Below, in pieces: positions 17,243 to 24,005 of a DNA stretch of 64,000 nt; within the stretch, counting starts at the first letter, position 1; every line of letters starts with the position of its first letter. Below the pieces are notes generated by a model that saw nothing but the letters and a program-made list of their open reading frames with translations, ran no database searches and was not told the origin of the DNA. The stretch spans positions 806,001-870,000 of the forward strand of contig JACKBS010000004.1 of NCBI GenBank assembly GCA_020634435.1. The letters are read 5' to 3'. Source of the stretch: Ardenticatenaceae bacterium. GTDB lineage: Bacteria; Chloroflexota; Anaerolineae; Promineifilales; Promineifilaceae. The position numbers were made by a program, and so were the translations under genes.

Positions 17243-17524
17243 CTATCGGTGGCGCTTTTTCAGCTCGGCACGAATGTCGTCCCAGCTGAGATCGCGCGAA
17301 ACCAGCAGCACCATCAGATGATAAATGAGATCGGCCGATTCTTCCACCACACGTTGGTCGCCCTGACCTTTGGCGGCCAAAATGATTTCTACCGCTTCTT
17401 CGCCAATTTTTTTTACAATTTCATCTTCACCGGCGGCCAGTAGGCTGGCGGTGTAGCTGGTGGCCGTTGGGTTGTTTTTGCGCTCGCGCAGGGTGGCGAA
17501 CAGTTCATCCATAAAGTCATTCAT
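17243..17524 (-). CDS. hisE: Phosphoribosyl-ATP pyrophosphatase
   Basis: The 93-aa protein catalyses step two of histidine synthesis, hydrolysing PR-ATP to PR-AMP. It shows the MazG-like helical family pattern: LFATLRERK, TSYTASLL, GEEAVEIILAA, EESADLIYHLMVLL, with the metal-binding acidic residues in EEAVE and ESADL. Length is normal. A longer upstream frame is rejected because Met at 17524 begins the family domain. Last gene of the his operon, 13 bp after the DUF429 gene and separate from hisI (in many bacteria the two are fused). Confidence 0.92.
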   Translation of the reverse strand: MNDFMDELFATLRERKNNPTATSYTASLLAAGEDEIVKKIGEEAVEIILAAKGQGDQRVVEESADLIYHLMVLLVSRDLSWDDIRAELKKRHR

Positions 17525-17537
17525 TGTTTCATTCTCT

Positions 17538-18272
17538 TTAGCGGCGAGTCCAAATCCAGCCCTCTTTTTTGGCCTGTGGCCAGCCAGTTGGTGGTTCAGC
17601 TCGCCCTTGTAAAAAGTCAGCCCCGGCCAGAACACAAATGGCGGCATCCAGAGCGTCATCGTTTTGTAGCAGCAGCCTGGTTTCTGACGGCAGGGTTATT
17701 TCTTGTTTGATTTTGCTGAGGATGGCGTTACGGCCGTTTCCCCCTTCCTTGCCTTTATAACTTGGGACGCGCTCTGGGGCAAGCGCCATTTTCAGCGTGC
17801 CTGCGGGATACACCTCGATGGCGCTGAGCGGGGGTGGATTTTGCGGTTGCCACGCCAGTGGAATGGGGTGCCCGGTAAGCTGACGTAGTTCGGCCAAAAG
17901 CGCCAGGGCAGCGTGGGCGGTGCGGGCAATGCGATCCGCGCCAACGTCGAGTGGCAGCTTGCCAGTGCGCTGCCAGATGTGCCGGTCGGTGGTGCGGCGG
18001 AACAGCGTGTTGGGCGGTACAAGCAGCGAATCGCCTGCCTGGTGGCTGGCAAGCTGGTCGCCCAAATCGGCGGGCCAGCCCAGCGGTGCGTCGATGGCTA
18101 GCAGGGTGGGTGTGTTGGTGGGCAGCCAGCTAGCGATGGTTTGAGCCAGCGTGGCCGTTTTGCTGCCGAGGGTGATTGTGTGGAGGGAAACGGCCGTACC
18201 GTTCCACGTTCCTACCGCCAACCCTGTCTTTTGTGCCTGCGTAGCGCAGTCAATACCGATTATCGTAATCAT
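17538..18272 (-). CDS. DUF429-family protein
   Basis: The 244-aa protein starts IGIDCATQ and ends with DDALDAAICVLAGADFL, the two signatures of DUF429, predicted RNase H-like-fold nucleases or NTP-dependent enzymes of unknown function. The acidic residues D8, D in AIDAPLGWP and DD near 205 could bind metal. It lies between hisI and hisE in the operon. That may be chance, or it may link to nucleotide handling. No role in histidine synthesis is known for this family. Confidence 0.7.
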   Translation of the reverse strand: MITIIGIDCATQAQKTGLAVGTWNGTAVSLHTITLGSKTATLAQTIASWLPTNTPTLLAIDAPLGWPADLGDQLASHQAGDSLLVPPNTLFRRTTDRHIWQRTGKLPLDVGADRIARTAHAALALLAELRQLTGHPIPLAWQPQNPPPLSAIEVYPAGTLKMALAPERVPSYKGKEGGNGRNAILSKIKQEITLPSETRLLLQNDDALDAAICVLAGADFLQGRAEPPTGWPQAKKEGWIWTRR

Positions 18273-18281
18273 GAGAAGAAA

Positions 18282-18330
18282 AAGCGGAACACAGAGATGC
18301 GCAGAGGCGACACAGAGTCACACAGAGGAC
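18282..18330. repeat. ACACAGAG-type tandem repeat
   Basis: Degenerate units of 8-10 bases with the core ACACAGAG (CACAGAGATGCGCAGAGG, then GACACAGAGTCACACAGAGG) fill the gap between hisI and the DUF429 gene. It has no reverse arm, unlike most arrays here. Confidence 0.75.
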
Positions 18331-18335
18331 AATCC

Positions 18336-18653
18336 CTAATCTCCAATCTCCAATCTACCAAAAAAGCAGCTCATAGCGCCAGTGTGGCAGGCGGGGCCAG
18401 CGGGGTCCACTTGCAGCAGCAGGGTGTCGCCGTCGCAGTCCACGCGGATTTCAGTGACGCGCTGGACGTTGCCAGAGGTGCCGCCTTTGTGCCACAGTTC
18501 CTGGCGGCTGCGGCTCCAAAAGTGAGCCTCGCCGGTTTGCAGGGTGCGTTCCAGCGCCTCGGCGTTCATCCATGCAACCATGAGGATTTCGCGGGTTATG
18601 CAGTGTTGGAGAACGGCCGTAATCAACCCCTTCTCATCAAATTTCAAGTTCAT
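18336..18653 (-). CDS. hisI: Phosphoribosyl-AMP cyclohydrolase
   Basis: The 105-aa enzyme performs step three, opening the adenine ring of PR-AMP. Metal and active-site motifs are present: REILMVAWMN, WSRSRQELWHKG, VDCDGDTLLLQV with conserved Asp/Cys, and CHTG with Cys and His zinc ligands. Its ATG overlaps the stop of the upstream membrane-protein gene (TAATG), indicating coupled translation. Its last six codons (RLEIGD) and stop codon are formed by a GAGATTG-type tandem repeat (18337-18358), so the natural C-terminus has been replaced or extended by repeat sequence. Confidence 0.92.
   Translation of the reverse strand: MNLKFDEKGLITAVLQHCITREILMVAWMNAEALERTLQTGEAHFWSRSRQELWHKGGTSGNVQRVTEIRVDCDGDTLLLQVDPAGPACHTGAMSCFFGRLEIGD
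18337..18358. repeat. GAGATTG-type tandem repeat at the hisI 3' end
   Basis: On the minus strand AGATTGGAGATTGGAGATTA encodes the C-terminus and TAG stop of hisI. Same unit as the arrays at 21290-21333 and 60725-60786, but only one arm. Confidence 0.7.
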
Positions 18654-19630
18654 TATGCTTTCCAGATATGAAATGGTATTTTGCGGGCATACGTGTGCCT
18701 CATAATTTTCTGTGTAAATTGCTCAATACTATCAAGATAGGCGATGGGTAAATTATAAGCTTTATCCTCAATCCAAAGTTTCATTTCGCTCGGACGTCCG
18801 GCAGGGAATCTGATTTGAATCGCTTCTATGCTGTCCCACTTCCACTCTTGTTGCTTTTTACCGGAAATGAGTTGTAACCCGCGCTCATCAATGATTATTG
18901 AAACGGGCTGTGTTTTCTGCAGAAGGGCAAAAGATAGGAGTAATCCCGAAACAATCAGGAATACGCCACTTAGAATTCCCCCAAGATCAAATGGGTAAGC
19001 CATCAAATAAATGCCAAATCCAGTCGTAGCTAAACTGATCACTGCTGCCAGTGCTCTAATACCTCGTATCGTTTCTCGAGAAGATGTTGTTTGAAAGGAA
19101 TCTTGCTTGAACTGTTCAATTTCCTTGGAATTTGCTTGAAATTGAGCCAGTTTTTCTTGAAGCTCGGTGGGAAGCGCTGTTTGGAGGACCCATCTGCCAA
19201 GCCAGTAAGTAACGATTATTCGCTCTTTAACAGGCATCACAGTCCAGTTGATGCATAGATTTTTGCGACCACTGGTTAGCCGAATGATCGGAGGGGACGT
19301 TTCTTCATAACCAGTGATTTCGGATCGCAGAAAAGAGATTTGTTTTCTCCTAAAGGTTGTTAAGCGAATTCTGTCGTCGCTAAGTTCAAAACGCCAGAAC
19401 CAATGCCTAAGACGTGGCAGCCCGTTTTTCCAGAATTGCCAACAGAAAATAATCGTGAAGATGACAGGTTTTAGGAAATTAGCGTCTGTAAGTTTGCTTA
19501 GCCCAAAGCCAATAATTAATGCCCCACCATATCCAAAGATTGCAGCTTGCAGAGCGGGGAGAATGAAAGCTAAAAGCAAATGATACCAACTTCTTTGGAT
19601 ATGTATGGGTAAATAATTGGCTATGGTCAT
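18653..19630 (-). CDS. Unknown membrane protein inside the his operon
   Basis: The 325-aa protein has two hydrophobic segments near the N-terminus (about 15-60), a soluble stretch with a PH-like look (DDRIRLTTFRRKQISFLRSEITGYE), two more membrane segments at about 200-245, and a second similar soluble part (IDERGLQLISGKKQQEWKWDSIEAIQI). The doubled membrane-plus-beta layout recalls bacterial PH-domain membrane proteins, but I do not recognise a family. Its ATG overlaps the hisF stop (ATGA) and its stop overlaps the hisI start, so it is locked into the operon. It is more AT-rich than its neighbours and has no ACGGCCGT octamer, which suggests later acquisition. No link to histidine synthesis is known. 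Confidence 0.7.
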   Translation of the reverse strand: MTIANYLPIHIQRSWYHLLLAFILPALQAAIFGYGGALIIGFGLSKLTDANFLKPVIFTIIFCWQFWKNGLPRLRHWFWRFELSDDRIRLTTFRRKQISFLRSEITGYEETSPPIIRLTSGRKNLCINWTVMPVKERIIVTYWLGRWVLQTALPTELQEKLAQFQANSKEIEQFKQDSFQTTSSRETIRGIRALAAVISLATTGFGIYLMAYPFDLGGILSGVFLIVSGLLLSFALLQKTQPVSIIIDERGLQLISGKKQQEWKWDSIEAIQIRFPAGRPSEMKLWIEDKAYNLPIAYLDSIEQFTQKIMRHTYARKIPFHIWKA

Positions 19631-20475
19631 CGTCTGACTGGGATGTTTTGTTGCGCTAAATAATCTTTTACTTCGGCGATGGTGAGCTGTTTGTAGTGGA
19701 AGAGTGAGGCGGCCAGGGCGGCATCTGCACCGCCTTCGGTGAGCGCCTGGGCGAAATGTTGCAGGGTGCCTGCCCCACCAGAGGCGATGACGGGGATGTT
19801 GACCGCGTCGGCGATGGCGCGGGTGAGTTCGATGTCGTACCCTTCTTGCGTGCCGTCGCCGTCCATGCTGGTGAGCAAGATTTCGCCCGCACCGCGCCGC
19901 TCGGCCTCTTTGGCCCAGGCGACGACGTCTAGTCCAGTGGGGGTGCGACCACCGGCGACGTAAACTTCCCAACGGTGAATGGTTGATGGTGAATGGTTAA
20001 TGGTTAATTTTTGGGCTTCTAGCTGTTCACTAGCCACTGCTGACCGATTACCGCTCACCGATAACGGATCACCGACCCGCCGGGCGTCAATCGCCACGAC
20101 AATCGCCTGACTGCCAAACGCCTCTGCCCCCTGGCTGATGATCTCTGGGTGGCGGATGGCAGCGGAGTTGACGCTGATTTTGTCGGCCCCAGCGCGGAGG
20201 ATGCCGCGCATGTCGTCTACAGTGCGGATGCCACCACCGATGGTGAAGGGGATGAACACCTGGTCGGCTACGGCGCGGGCCAGCTCCATGACAGTGTTAC
20301 GGGCTTCGTGGGTGGCGGTGATGTCCAGGAAGACGAGCTCGTCGGCTCCAGCTTCATCGTAAAGCTTGGCCTGCTCCACGGGATCGCCCGCGTCGCGCAG
20401 CTCGACAAAGTTGATGCCTTTGACCACACGGCCGTCTTTTACATCTAAACAAGGAATGATGCGTTTGGCTAACAT
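19627..20475 (-). CDS. hisF: Imidazole glycerol phosphate synthase, cyclase subunit
   Basis: The 282-aa TIM barrel joins PRFAR and ammonia from HisH to make imidazole-glycerol phosphate and AICAR. Catalytic Asp11 (IIPCLDVKDGR) and Asp130 (VVAIDARRV) are both present, as are the phosphate-binding GGGIRTVDD and late GG motifs. Normal length is about 250; here about 33 residues (roughly 135-168) are inserted straight after Asp130's strand. They are encoded by a repeat hairpin read in frame (see the repeat at 19973-20074). The ATG at 20475 (MLAKRIIP) is preferred over an upstream TTG. The stop overlaps the next gene's start. Confidence 0.93.
   Translation of the reverse strand: MLAKRIIPCLDVKDGRVVKGINFVELRDAGDPVEQAKLYDEAGADELVFLDITATHEARNTVMELARAVADQVFIPFTIGGGIRTVDDMRGILRAGADKISVNSAAIRHPEIISQGAEAFGSQAIVVAIDARRVGDPLSVSGNRSAVASEQLEAQKLTINHSPSTIHRWEVYVAGGRTPTGLDVVAWAKEAERRGAGEILLTSMDGDGTQEGYDIELTRAIADAVNIPVIASGGAGTLQHFAQALTEGGADAALAASLFHYKQLTIAEVKDYLAQQNIPVRR
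19973..20074. repeat. Repeat hairpin inserted in frame in hisF
   Basis: Two unit types are combined inside the coding region: GGTTAATG/GGTGAATG units at 19973-20007 and GATTACC/GATCACC units at 20042-20074, joined by about 34 bp. The same units occur elsewhere only between genes or in hisH. The insert keeps the reading frame and has no stop. Confidence 0.85.
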
Positions 20476-20498
20476 ACGGTTTTCCAATTCGTCAACTG

Positions 20499-20572
20499 CT
20501 TGTCATACCCGCGAAAGCGGGTATCCATTTTGGTTGGATGAAGTGGATTCCCGCCTGCGCGGGAATGACAAG
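20499..20572. repeat. Inverted pair of REP/dRS3-like palindromes
   Basis: CTTGTCATACCCGCG...GCGGGTATCCA (20499-20527) faces TGGATTCCCGCC...CGGGAATGACAAG (20544-20572). Each half is itself a hairpin and the halves mirror each other. The core TCATTCCCGCG-CGGGAATCCA is a palindrome widespread in bacterial genomes. It sits between hisF and the HAD gene. Confidence 0.8.
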
Positions 20573-20590
20573 TGAGGTTGCGTGCAAAAA

Positions 20591-21265
20591 TCATAGAATT
20601 TCGTTAAGCTGGTGCAGCGATTTAATTTCATAGGTGATGGGCAAATCGGTGGTTTTGCCGTTGGGATTAAACCAGCAGGTGTCGATGCCGTAGTTGATAC
20701 CGCCGATGATGTCCGACGAGAGGCTGTCGCCAATGATGAGCACCTCGTTTTTGGCGGGTTGGTTCATTCGCATGAAAGCGATGTCAAAAATGCCTGCGTC
20801 GGGCTTGGCCACGCCAACCTCCTCAGAAATGATGACGGTGGTGAAGTGGGGCTTTAGACCAGAGCGTTCCAATCGAGGATGCTGCACATTGGCTAGACCG
20901 TTGGTGATGATGCCGAGTTGGTAACGGCCGTTCAACTCCTCCAGCAGTTCCATTGCGCCATCTATCAGCGGGGCCTGCTGCCCTAACTGCATAAGATAGC
21001 TGTCGGCAAATCGTTCGGCATCGAAGCTCAGGCCCAATTCGGTAAACAAATCCTGAAACCGTCCGGCGCGGATGACCTCCGGGGTGATTTCTTTCCGCTC
21101 TAGCCGCTGCCAGTAGCTTTGGTTGATTTCATGGTAACGACGTTTGGCGGAGTCAGGAAAGGGGAGGCCGTGTTGGGCAAAACTTTGCTCTAAGGCCAGG
21201 GCTTCGGTCTGCTCAAAATCGAGCAGGGTGTTGTCAACGTCGAAGAGGAGCCATTTGTAGGGCAT
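20591..21265 (-). CDS. HAD-family phosphatase (YjjG/YfnB-like), candidate histidinol-phosphatase
   Basis: The 224-aa HAD hydrolase has all four motifs: DVDNTLLDF (nucleophile and acid Asp), ITNGL (motif II), Lys in GVAKPDAGIF (motif III) and GDSLSSDIIGG (motif IV), with an alpha-helical cap between residues 15 and 90. It is closest in style to YjjG/YfnB pyrimidine nucleotidases. It sits between hisA and hisF in an operon that otherwise lacks any recognisable histidinol-phosphate phosphatase, so that role is a strong inference. The ATG at 21265 has GGAG upstream; a longer frame is not needed. Confidence 0.85.
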   Translation of the reverse strand: MPYKWLLFDVDNTLLDFEQTEALALEQSFAQHGLPFPDSAKRRYHEINQSYWQRLERKEITPEVIRAGRFQDLFTELGLSFDAERFADSYLMQLGQQAPLIDGAMELLEELNGRYQLGIITNGLANVQHPRLERSGLKPHFTTVIISEEVGVAKPDAGIFDIAFMRMNQPAKNEVLIIGDSLSSDIIGGINYGIDTCWFNPNGKTTDLPITYEIKSLHQLNEIL

Positions 21266-21289
21266 GGGTGAGTGCTCCTTTGGTGGAGA

Positions 21290-21333
21290 TAAGAGATTGG
21301 AGATTGGAGATTCGCTCAATCTCCAATCTCCTT
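21290..21333. repeat. GAGATTG-type hairpin array
   Basis: Three to four GAGATTG units (21290-21312) followed by their reverse complement CAATCTC (21317-21333), between hisA and the HAD gene. Confidence 0.8.
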
Positions 21334-21336
21334 ATT

Positions 21337-22077
21337 CTAAGATTGGGTAACCAGATTCAGCGCTTCTTCCAGGTCCAGACTGCCGTCGTAAATAGCTCGC
21401 CCGGTGATGACGCCTACCAGACCGTGCTCGGCCTGGGCATAACAGCGTTCGATGTCTTCCATGGTCGAAACGCCGCCGGAGGCGATGACTTGCAGGCCGG
21501 TGACCTGGCTCAGCTGGACGGTGGCCTGGACGTTAACGCCGCCCAACACGCCGTCGCGGCCGATGTCAGTGTAAATGACGGTGCGTACGCCGCAGGCGCG
21601 CATTTCTTTGCCCAGATCGACCGGATTTACGGCCGTATCCTTCATCCAGCCACGGGTTTTTACGCGGCCGTTGCGGGCATCAATACCTACGGCAATTTTG
21701 TCTTTGCCAAATTGGTCGATGGCCTCACCGACCAGCACCGGATTTTCAATGGCCACCGTGCCCAAAATAACGCGGGTAACATTGAGATCGAGGGCACGCG
21801 AGATGTCGTCCATAGTGCGAATGCCGCCGCCAAATTGCACTTTTGCGCCCAGCTGGGTGAGCGCGGGCAGGGCCGCCCAATTGGCCGCTCCGGCTTCGTC
21901 AAATGCGCCGTCCAGGTTGACCACATGCAGCCATTCGGCACCGGCCCGCAGCCAACGGCGGGCCATTTTTGCCGGATCGGTACCAAACACGGTTTCGCGA
22001 TCCGGATCACCCTGCTCCAGCCGCACCACACGGCCGTTGCGCAAATCAATGGCGGGGAAAATAGTGAACTTACTCAA
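21337..22077 (-). CDS. hisA: ProFAR isomerase
   Basis: The 246-aa TIM barrel catalyses the Amadori rearrangement of ProFAR to PRFAR. Catalytic Asp residues lie in FPAIDLRNG (Asp11) and YTDIGRDG (about 134); phosphate sites are GGGIRTMDD and ASGGVSTMED. Length is normal and no repeat has entered it, unlike its paralogue hisF. The start appears to be TTG at 22077, with AAGAGG upstream. It follows hisH across a repeat array. Confidence 0.93.
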   Translation of the reverse strand: MSKFTIFPAIDLRNGRVVRLEQGDPDRETVFGTDPAKMARRWLRAGAEWLHVVNLDGAFDEAGAANWAALPALTQLGAKVQFGGGIRTMDDISRALDLNVTRVILGTVAIENPVLVGEAIDQFGKDKIAVGIDARNGRVKTRGWMKDTAVNPVDLGKEMRACGVRTVIYTDIGRDGVLGGVNVQATVQLSQVTGLQVIASGGVSTMEDIERCYAQAEHGLVGVITGRAIYDGSLDLEEALNLVTQS

Positions 22078-22096
22078 CAGGTACCTCTTGGAATGA

Positions 22097-22184
22097 GGTA
22101 ATTAAGTAATTAAGTAATTGTGTAATCAGGCAACTGTGTGCGCACTCAATTACCTAATTACTAATTACCTGGTTACCCAATTAC
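22097..22184. repeat. AAGTAATT-type hairpin array
   Basis: GAGGTAATTAAGTAATTAAGT and similar units, then reverse units AATTACCTAATTACTAATTACC, fill the gap between hisH and hisA. The array supplies the hisH stop codon (22181-22183). Confidence 0.85.
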
Positions 22185-22873
22185 AGTTTTTCAAGGAAAT
22201 TTTTCAGGATGGTCAGTCCCACGCTTTGGCTCTTTTCGGGGTGGAACTGCAAACCGTAAATGTTATCTTGAGCCACCACAGATGCAAAGGGAAATCCGTA
22301 ATCGGTCCAGGCGAGAACGGCCGTTGCGTTCTCTGGATCGCAGTAATACGAATGCACAAAATAGGCGTAATCGCCCAACTGCACACCCTCCAGCAGCGGG
22401 TTTCCCCAGGCAGGTTCCAACTGGTTCCAGCCCATGTGCGGAACTTTCAAATGGTTAATAGTTAATTGTGAATGGTTAATGGTTAATGGATTGGCTTCAT
22501 TAACCATTAACCGTTTACCATTTACCGTTTGCAATTTTTCGGGGAACCGCACTACCTTGCCCGCTATTAAGTTCAGCCCTTGATGTACGCCCATCTCGTG
22601 GCCTTCGGTGAACATCAGCTGCATGCCCACGCAAATACCCAAAAACGGCACGCCGCGCTGAACAGATTCCTGAATGGCTTCCGGCAAGTTATGTTTGCGC
22701 AACCCGTCCATGCCAGAGCCAAACGCGCCCACGCCAGGCAGCACCAGCTTGCTAGCCCGCCGCACTACCTCTGGATCGTCGGTCAGCTGTACTTCCGCCC
22801 CGATGTGTTCAAATGCCTTTTGCGCCGAGCGAATGTTGCTCGCGCCGTAGTCGATCATGGTGATGGTTGTCAT
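22181..22873 (-). CDS. hisH: Imidazole glycerol phosphate synthase, glutaminase subunit
   Basis: The 230-aa class-I glutamine amidotransferase supplies ammonia to HisF. Nucleophile Cys81 is in FLGICVGMQLM; the His and Glu of the triad are in GLQFHPEKSQ near the C-terminus. Normal length is about 200; residues about 112-142 are an insertion between the strand KVVRFP and the conserved KVPHMGWNQL, encoded by a GGTTAATG repeat hairpin read in frame and giving a peptide with LTINHSQLTINH. The insertion lies well away from the triad in sequence. The start codon's upstream region lies wholly inside another repeat array (22877-22957). Confidence 0.93.
   Translation of the reverse strand: MTTITMIDYGASNIRSAQKAFEHIGAEVQLTDDPEVVRRASKLVLPGVGAFGSGMDGLRKHNLPEAIQESVQRGVPFLGICVGMQLMFTEGHEMGVHQGLNLIAGKVVRFPEKLQTVNGKRLMVNEANPLTINHSQLTINHLKVPHMGWNQLEPAWGNPLLEGVQLGDYAYFVHSYYCDPENATAVLAWTDYGFPFASVVAQDNIYGLQFHPEKSQSVGLTILKNFLEKL
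22449..22531. repeat. GGTTAATG repeat hairpin inserted in frame in hisH
   Basis: Units ATGGTTAATAGTTAATTGTG and GGTTAATG on one arm, ATTAACCATTAACCGTTTACC on the other, inside hisH. The reading frame stays open across both arms. Same unit as the first half of the hisF insert. Confidence 0.87.
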
Positions 22874-22876
22874 TTT

Positions 22877-22957
22877 CCGTAATCCGTTATCGGTTGTCGG
22901 TAATCGGTGATCCGTAATCGGTAAACGGTTTACGGTTCACGGTTCACGGATTACCGC
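22877..22957. repeat. GGTAATC-type array between hisB and hisH
   Basis: About ten degenerate units (CCGTAATCCG, TTATCGG, TTGTCGG, TAATCGG, TGATCCG, then TTTACGG and GTTCACGG) fill the entire 84-bp gap. The only GGA near the hisH start lies in a unit, so the array probably supplies the ribosome-binding site. Confidence 0.83.
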
Positions 22958-23557
22958 TCACTCAGTGAGCGTACCTTTCGTCGAGGCCACATCCACCCGG
23001 CGTGGGTCGAGGGCAACGGCCGTATTCAAAGCCCGAGCAAATGCTTTAAACAATGCTTCGGCTTGATGGTGGTCGTTACGGCCGTATTCAATCCGCGCGT
23101 GTAGGTTCATTCGGGCATGGATAGCTACCGACTCAAAGAAATGTTCCACCAAATCGGTGGGCATCTGGCCGATGGCCGGGGTGTGCCAGGAGCCATGGAA
23201 GACCGTGTACGGCCGTCCGCCCAAATCAATCGCCACAAAACCCAGCGCCTCATCCATCGGCACGTAGGCGTGCGCTGTGCGGACAATGCCCTTGCGGTCC
23301 CCTAGCGCCTGGTTGAGCGCCTGCCCCAGCACAATGCCCACGTCTTCGATGGTGTGGTGGGTGTCGATGTGCAAATCGCCGGTGGCCCGAACCGTTAAAT
23401 CTAATAGACCGTGGACGGAAACGGCCGTTAGCATATGGTCAAAAAAGCCCACCCCCGTGCTGATATCGTGCTGACCTCTGCCGTCAAGATTGATCGAAAT
23501 AGAAATATCGGTTTCTGAAGTTTTGCGAGTGATTTTGGCTTCACGTGTTCGTTTCAT
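22958..23557 (-). CDS. hisB: Imidazoleglycerol-phosphate dehydratase
   Basis: The 199-aa monofunctional dehydratase converts IGP to imidazole-acetol phosphate. It carries the two histidine-rich manganese motifs HHTIEDVGI and, as a variant, RNDHHQAEALFKA, plus GFFDHM. There is no N-terminal phosphatase domain, so the operon needs a separate histidinol-phosphatase. Its start overlaps the stop of the upstream small membrane-protein gene (ATGA). Confidence 0.94.
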   Translation of the reverse strand: MKRTREAKITRKTSETDISISINLDGRGQHDISTGVGFFDHMLTAVSVHGLLDLTVRATGDLHIDTHHTIEDVGIVLGQALNQALGDRKGIVRTAHAYVPMDEALGFVAIDLGGRPYTVFHGSWHTPAIGQMPTDLVEHFFESVAIHARMNLHARIEYGRNDHHQAEALFKAFARALNTAVALDPRRVDVASTKGTLTE

Positions 23558-24003
23558 GATGTTGTTTTGACTCTACGCCGGGATATTTCTTTTTGAAGCA
23601 AGCCAGTGATTGCTGCCAAAATAGCCCATCCCTTCATAATAAAAATCGCAGACCTCTGTTGAAAAGTTATGTAGCTTATTTTTCCGTGATTCTCTAATGC
23701 AAAGGGATGAATTGGATCAGCAACCTCTGTCCCTTGTGGAAACCAAATACTGTAAGCAAAGAAACTATGTGCAAACCACGCTAAAACTCCGCAGCGAATA
23801 AATAAGTTCAGGATTAATCTAATCATGCTGAAGCGCCCAATTCGATAGCCATATATTTGTTGAGCAAACAATATGACCGCAGTTATAAAAAGGCATATTT
23901 GTGGCAAGAAGATGGTTTTCCCAATGGGAATGAGCATCACAATAATTGTCGTAGAGATAATTGCAACAAACTCTTTACTGTTTTCATCCAATAGCTTGTT
24001 CAT
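23554..24003 (-). CDS. Unknown small membrane protein inside the his operon
   Basis: The 149-aa protein has four predicted membrane segments (about 12-33, 35-54, 60-84 and 122-140) and a short outer loop before the last. I do not recognise a family. It starts 2 bp after the hisC stop and its stop overlaps the hisB start, so it is fully embedded in the operon. Like the 325-aa protein downstream, it is AT-rich, has no ACGGCCGT octamer, and looks recently acquired. A long in-frame extension into hisC is rejected because Met at 24003 begins the hydrophobic pattern. Confidence 0.65.
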   Translation of the reverse strand: MNKLLDENSKEFVAIISTTIIVMLIPIGKTIFLPQICLFITAVILFAQQIYGYRIGRFSMIRLILNLFIRCGVLAWFAHSFFAYSIWFPQGTEVADPIHPFALENHGKISYITFQQRSAIFIMKGWAILAAITGLLQKEISRRRVKTTS

Positions 24004-24005
24004 GG

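Noticed and set aside
19631..19972. N-terminal extension of the 325-aa membrane gene through hisF
   Set aside because: Arg/His-rich out-of-frame reading of hisF; Met at 19630 starts the hydrophobic pattern and overlaps the hisF stop in the usual ATGA way.
22877..22957. CRISPR-like array between hisB and hisH
   Set aside because: Units are 7-8 bases, degenerate and without spacers; it belongs to the tandem-repeat hairpin class.
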